The notes under the pieces: generated by a model | Told to the model about the DNA's origin: nothing | The model's database searches: none | The model's input: the letters and a program-made list of their open reading frames with translations, nothing else | Shown here: piece by piece, positions 61,285 to 64,000 of the stretch | Layout of the letters: every line of letters begins with the position of its first letter | Numbering within the stretch: position 1 is the first letter of the stretch | From: Alkalicaulis satelles | GTDB lineage: Bacteria > Pseudomonadota > Alphaproteobacteria > Caulobacterales > Maricaulaceae | NCBI RefSeq assembly: GCF_008630495.1 | Contig: NZ_VWOJ01000003.1 | Location: 124,001-188,000, forward strand | Direction: 5' to 3' | Length of the DNA: 64,000 nucleotides | Program-made: the position numbers and the translations under genes

Positions 61285-63860
61285 TCACTGCGCTCCTGCG
61301 GCGCCAGCACCAGGGCCACCTGAACGCTCTCGTCCGGGCTGGCGGCTGTGCGCGCGCCGTCCGGCGCGGCAGGTGCGCGCAGGGCGGTTTCAGCGCTGGT
61401 CACCGCCTTGAGGTCCTCGACCGTATCGCCGATCAGCGCCTCCAGCGGCCCCTCGCCGATCACGGTCAGCACGCTGACCGGCGTCTTCATGGACATCTGG
61501 GCTTCGGACTTCACCTTGCGCGCGGCGGCCAGCACGTTGAGGAAGGCCTCGCCTTGCGTGCGGAACGCATCTTCCCCGGCCTGATCGGACTGGCGCGGCC
61601 AGTGACCGCAGGCATGGACCGTGCCCGCAGCCTCACCGTGGAAGACGGCGTGCAGGGCGTCCGTGACGTAAGGAATGAAAGGCGCGAACAGGCGGATCAG
61701 CGCGTCGCTGGCGTGCCACAAGGTGAGCGCCGCAGAGCGTTCCTCGACCGAGGGCGGGCCTTCATAACGAGTGCGCCGCTTCACGATCTCCAGATAATTG
61801 TCGCAGTAATCGCTCCAGAAGAAGGCCTCGATGGCGCGCTGTGCGGCGGCGTATTCATACGCTTCGAAGCTTTCCGACGCCTTGCGCACGGTCTCGGCGA
61901 GCTTGCCCATCAGCCACACATCCATGGGATGGCTGATGCGCCCCGATTCCACATCGGCGCGCGGCGTCGCCGGATCGAGGGGGCCGTGGGCTTCAGCCGC
62001 GCTGATCGCCATGTGGGCGAGCTTGGAGGCGTTCCACAGCTTGGTGACCAGGCGCTTGCCCTGTTTGAGCGTGTTGACCGCCAGCGCTGTGTCCTGGCCC
62101 AGACGCGACGTGCCCGTCCAGTAGCGCACCGGGTCCGTGCCGTACTCGTCCAGCAGCTTGATCGGATCGATGATATTGCCCTTGGACTTGGACATTTTCG
62201 ATCCGTCGCCCGCCAGGCACCAGCCGGAAATGGCGATATCGCGCCAGGGAACCTGGTTCTCGTGATGGAGCGCCTTGACGATGGTGTAGAAGGCCCAGGT
62301 GCGGATGATCTCATGGGCCTGCGGGCGCAGGGCCATGGGGAACTGGCGTTTGTGGGTCTCGTAGTCGAAGCTCAGCTCTTGCGTGATCGAGCGGGTCACC
62401 AGCTGGGGCGAGACTGACGAGGTCGCCCAGGTGTCCATCACGTCGCGCTCGCCCTCCACCTCGTGAGGTTCATAGCCGCGCGGCGCCTGCAAGGTGGGGT
62501 CCACCGGCAGCTCGTCTTTCGACGCGACGATAATCTTGCCTTCCTCGCCGGGGCGTTTGGAGTACCAGACCGGCAAAGGCACGCCGAAATGGCGCTGGCG
62601 CGAGATGGACCAGTCCCATTTGAGCCCCTCCACCCAGCTTTCAAAACGCTGGCGCATATAGGCCGGACGCCAGGTGATCTCGCGGCCCTTGGCCAGGATC
62701 TCCTCCTTGAAATCCAGCGTGCGGATGAACCATTGCGGCGTGACGATGATCTCCAGCGGCGCGCCCGAACGCTCGGCCGCCGGGATCACCTGACGGGTGG
62801 GCTCCTGATTGAGCACCGCGCCGCGCTCTTTGAGCAGCTCCAGGATCGCTTCCTTGGCCTTGGCCGCCTTGAGGCCGGCCAGCGCGGCGGAGATCTCGCG
62901 CGCGCCGTCCGGATCCAGGCTCGGCCAGCCCTCATCGCCGAAGGGCAGGTCCGCGATCATCTTGCCGGCCTGGTCGATCACCAGGCGCAGGGGCAGTTTG
63001 TGGGTGCGCCACCACTGGATATCGGTGACGTCGCCGAACGTGCAGCACATCACCACGCCGGTGCCCTTTTCAGGGTCCACGCTGGGCTCTGCGAAAATCT
63101 CCACCGGAACACGATAGAGCGGGGTGATGGCGCGCTTGCCGATCAGCTCGCCCGCACGCGGATGATCGGGATGGATCATCAGACCGCCGCACGCGCCGAT
63201 CAGTTCCGGGCGCGTGGTGGCGATCACCACCGGCTCGCCGCCGCCCTCAACCTCGAAGGCGATATAGTTGAGCAGGCCCTCGCGCTCGATCTCCTCCACC
63301 TCGGCCTGGGCGATGGCGGTGCGGTCGGCCGGATCCCACAAGGTGGGCTCCAGGCGCCGCTCCAGAAGGCCCTTGGCGTAGAGGTCCAGGAAGGACATCT
63401 GCGACACCGCGCGGCTTTCGTCCGAAATGGTCTGGTATTCCCGGCTCCAGTCCACGCTCAGCGCCAGGCGCGAGAACAGATCGCGGAATTGCTGGTGATA
63501 TTCAGGGATCACCTCGCGGCACAGCGCGATGAATTCATCGCGCGCCATGGTCCCGCCGCGCACCTTGCGCACCTTCTCCACCAGCCGCTCGGTGGGCAGG
63601 CCGTTATCGTCCCAGCCGATGGGATAGAGCACGTTGCGCCCGCTCATGCGCATATAGCGCGCCATGATGTCGGCCTGGGTGTAGGAATAGACATGGCCCA
63701 CGTGCAGCGCGCCAGACACGGTCGGGGGCGGGGTGTCGATCACGTAATCGGTGTCGGCCGGCCGGGCCGGATCCCAGCGGAAGGCGTCATCTTCTGCCCA
63801 GCGCGCGCGCAGCGCGGCCTCATTGGCCTTGGCGTCATAGGAATCGGGAAACGGGGTCAT
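61281..63860 (-). CDS. valS: Valyl-tRNA synthetase of the archaeal/Rickettsia genre
   Basis: A class I synthetase that charges tRNA-Val. The 859-residue product has the HIGH-type motif HVGH at 53-56 and KMSKS near 554-558, with CP1 editing domain and anticodon-binding helices between and after. TPPPTVSGALHVGHVYSYTQ and the following GWDDNGLPTERLVEK match the archaeal and Rickettsia type. The ordinary bacterial form reads PPPNVTG and GTDHAGIATQ there. ISGWCLAGDGSKMSKSKGN is also of that type. The C-terminus lacks the usual coiled-coil domain. The start is ATG 63860; the frame continues to the window end but without similarity. A DUF1330 gene follows. Confidence 0.96.
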   Translation of the reverse strand: MTPFPDSYDAKANEAALRARWAEDDAFRWDPARPADTDYVIDTPPPTVSGALHVGHVYSYTQADIMARYMRMSGRNVLYPIGWDDNGLPTERLVEKVRKVRGGTMARDEFIALCREVIPEYHQQFRDLFSRLALSVDWSREYQTISDESRAVSQMSFLDLYAKGLLERRLEPTLWDPADRTAIAQAEVEEIEREGLLNYIAFEVEGGGEPVVIATTRPELIGACGGLMIHPDHPRAGELIGKRAITPLYRVPVEIFAEPSVDPEKGTGVVMCCTFGDVTDIQWWRTHKLPLRLVIDQAGKMIADLPFGDEGWPSLDPDGAREISAALAGLKAAKAKEAILELLKERGAVLNQEPTRQVIPAAERSGAPLEIIVTPQWFIRTLDFKEEILAKGREITWRPAYMRQRFESWVEGLKWDWSISRQRHFGVPLPVWYSKRPGEEGKIIVASKDELPVDPTLQAPRGYEPHEVEGERDVMDTWATSSVSPQLVTRSITQELSFDYETHKRQFPMALRPQAHEIIRTWAFYTIVKALHHENQVPWRDIAISGWCLAGDGSKMSKSKGNIIDPIKLLDEYGTDPVRYWTGTSRLGQDTALAVNTLKQGKRLVTKLWNASKLAHMAISAAEAHGPLDPATPRADVESGRISHPMDVWLMGKLAETVRKASESFEAYEYAAAQRAIEAFFWSDYCDNYLEIVKRRTRYEGPPSVEERSAALTLWHASDALIRLFAPFIPYVTDALHAVFHGEAAGTVHACGHWPRQSDQAGEDAFRTQGEAFLNVLAAARKVKSEAQMSMKTPVSVLTVIGEGPLEALIGDTVEDLKAVTSAETALRAPAAPDGARTAASPDESVQVALVLAPQERSE

Positions 63861-64000
63861 GGGCGCAGGACCGTGATGTCTGGAGCGGCAGGGATTGGCT
63901 GGCGGTCTTAGACGATTTCGCCGCAGTGCAAAAGCGGGCGTGCTGGGGGCCGGGCCCACATTACCCACATGCCTGGCAGGCGGGCGCCCGCCTCAGGGCT
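63861..64000. other. Leader upstream of valS
   Basis: The last 140 bases hold the valS leader and presumably its promoter. I see no tRNA, T-box or gene in them; the next gene starts beyond the window. Confidence 0.4.

Overview
The window is GC-rich, densely coded chromosomal DNA of an alphaproteobacterium, most likely of the Maricaulales/Hyphomonadaceae-Caulobacterales group (inference). Pointers are the Entner-Doudoroff cluster zwf-pgl-edd-glk-eda, the block tsaD-gpsA divergent from hemC-hemD-mic60-hemY, an SDHAF4-type assembly factor, a CnoX chaperedoxin with an intact CGPC, alphaproteobacterial-type infC and a Rickettsia/archaeal-genre ValS. No rRNA, CRISPR array, phage or intact IS element was seen.

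Layout. 1-7.5 kb: partial glycerol kinase, a lipase-like hydrolase, a TPR protein, ThiD, an M20 lipoprotein peptidase, CnoX and a YbaK-type deacylase, then tRNA-Gly(GCC). 7.8-13.5 kb: the Entner-Doudoroff operon on the minus strand, with overlapping genes. 13.8-16.6 kb: two glycosyltransferases (GT4, GT9) and infC, which apparently starts at ATA and is followed by an intrinsic terminator. 16.6-21 kb: small secreted protein, SDHAF4, HtpX, a secreted peptide coupled to a polytopic chemoreceptor, and a creatininase-family amidohydrolase. 21.2-23.6 kb: XRE and TetR regulators divergent from a COQ4-like gene and a DUF2147 gene, with a perfect palindrome between them. 23.9-31.7 kb: accessory envelope locus with a large TonB-dependent receptor, a PraB-like secreted protein, a MacB-type permease, a TolC-like channel and a membrane-fusion protein, but no ATPase.

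32-46 kb: housekeeping and hypothetical genes (SDR, Ntn asparaginase, ATP-grasp, adenosine kinase, MFS, LapA-like, GGDEF-EAL, exonuclease III, LpdA, PhoD-like phosphatase, DUF1036). A strongly structured intergenic stretch at about 39.88-40.05 kb may be a small RNA. 46.2-48.3 kb: a membrane-anchored LytTR regulator between two DUF2306 membrane proteins, with an array of CGCGAA boxes in the divergent promoter. 48-57 kb: GNAT enzymes, gpsA-tsaD and heme genes with mic60 and hemY, then a uridine kinase. 57.1-58.2 kb: two identical tRNA-Thr(CGT) genes inside 115-bp direct repeats enclosing about 0.8 kb of different character, with a broken XRE gene and a PD-(D/E)XK-like gene. 58-64 kb: a secreted protein made of two exact-period 140-residue repeats, a Na/Pi cotransporter, DUF1330 and valS.

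The strongest candidates for something undescribed are the tRNA-Thr-bounded mini-island, the ATPase-less export locus beside the TonB receptor, the LytTR/DUF2306 triad and the four-cysteine duplicated secreted protein. All functions are assigned from reading motifs; no database search was run.
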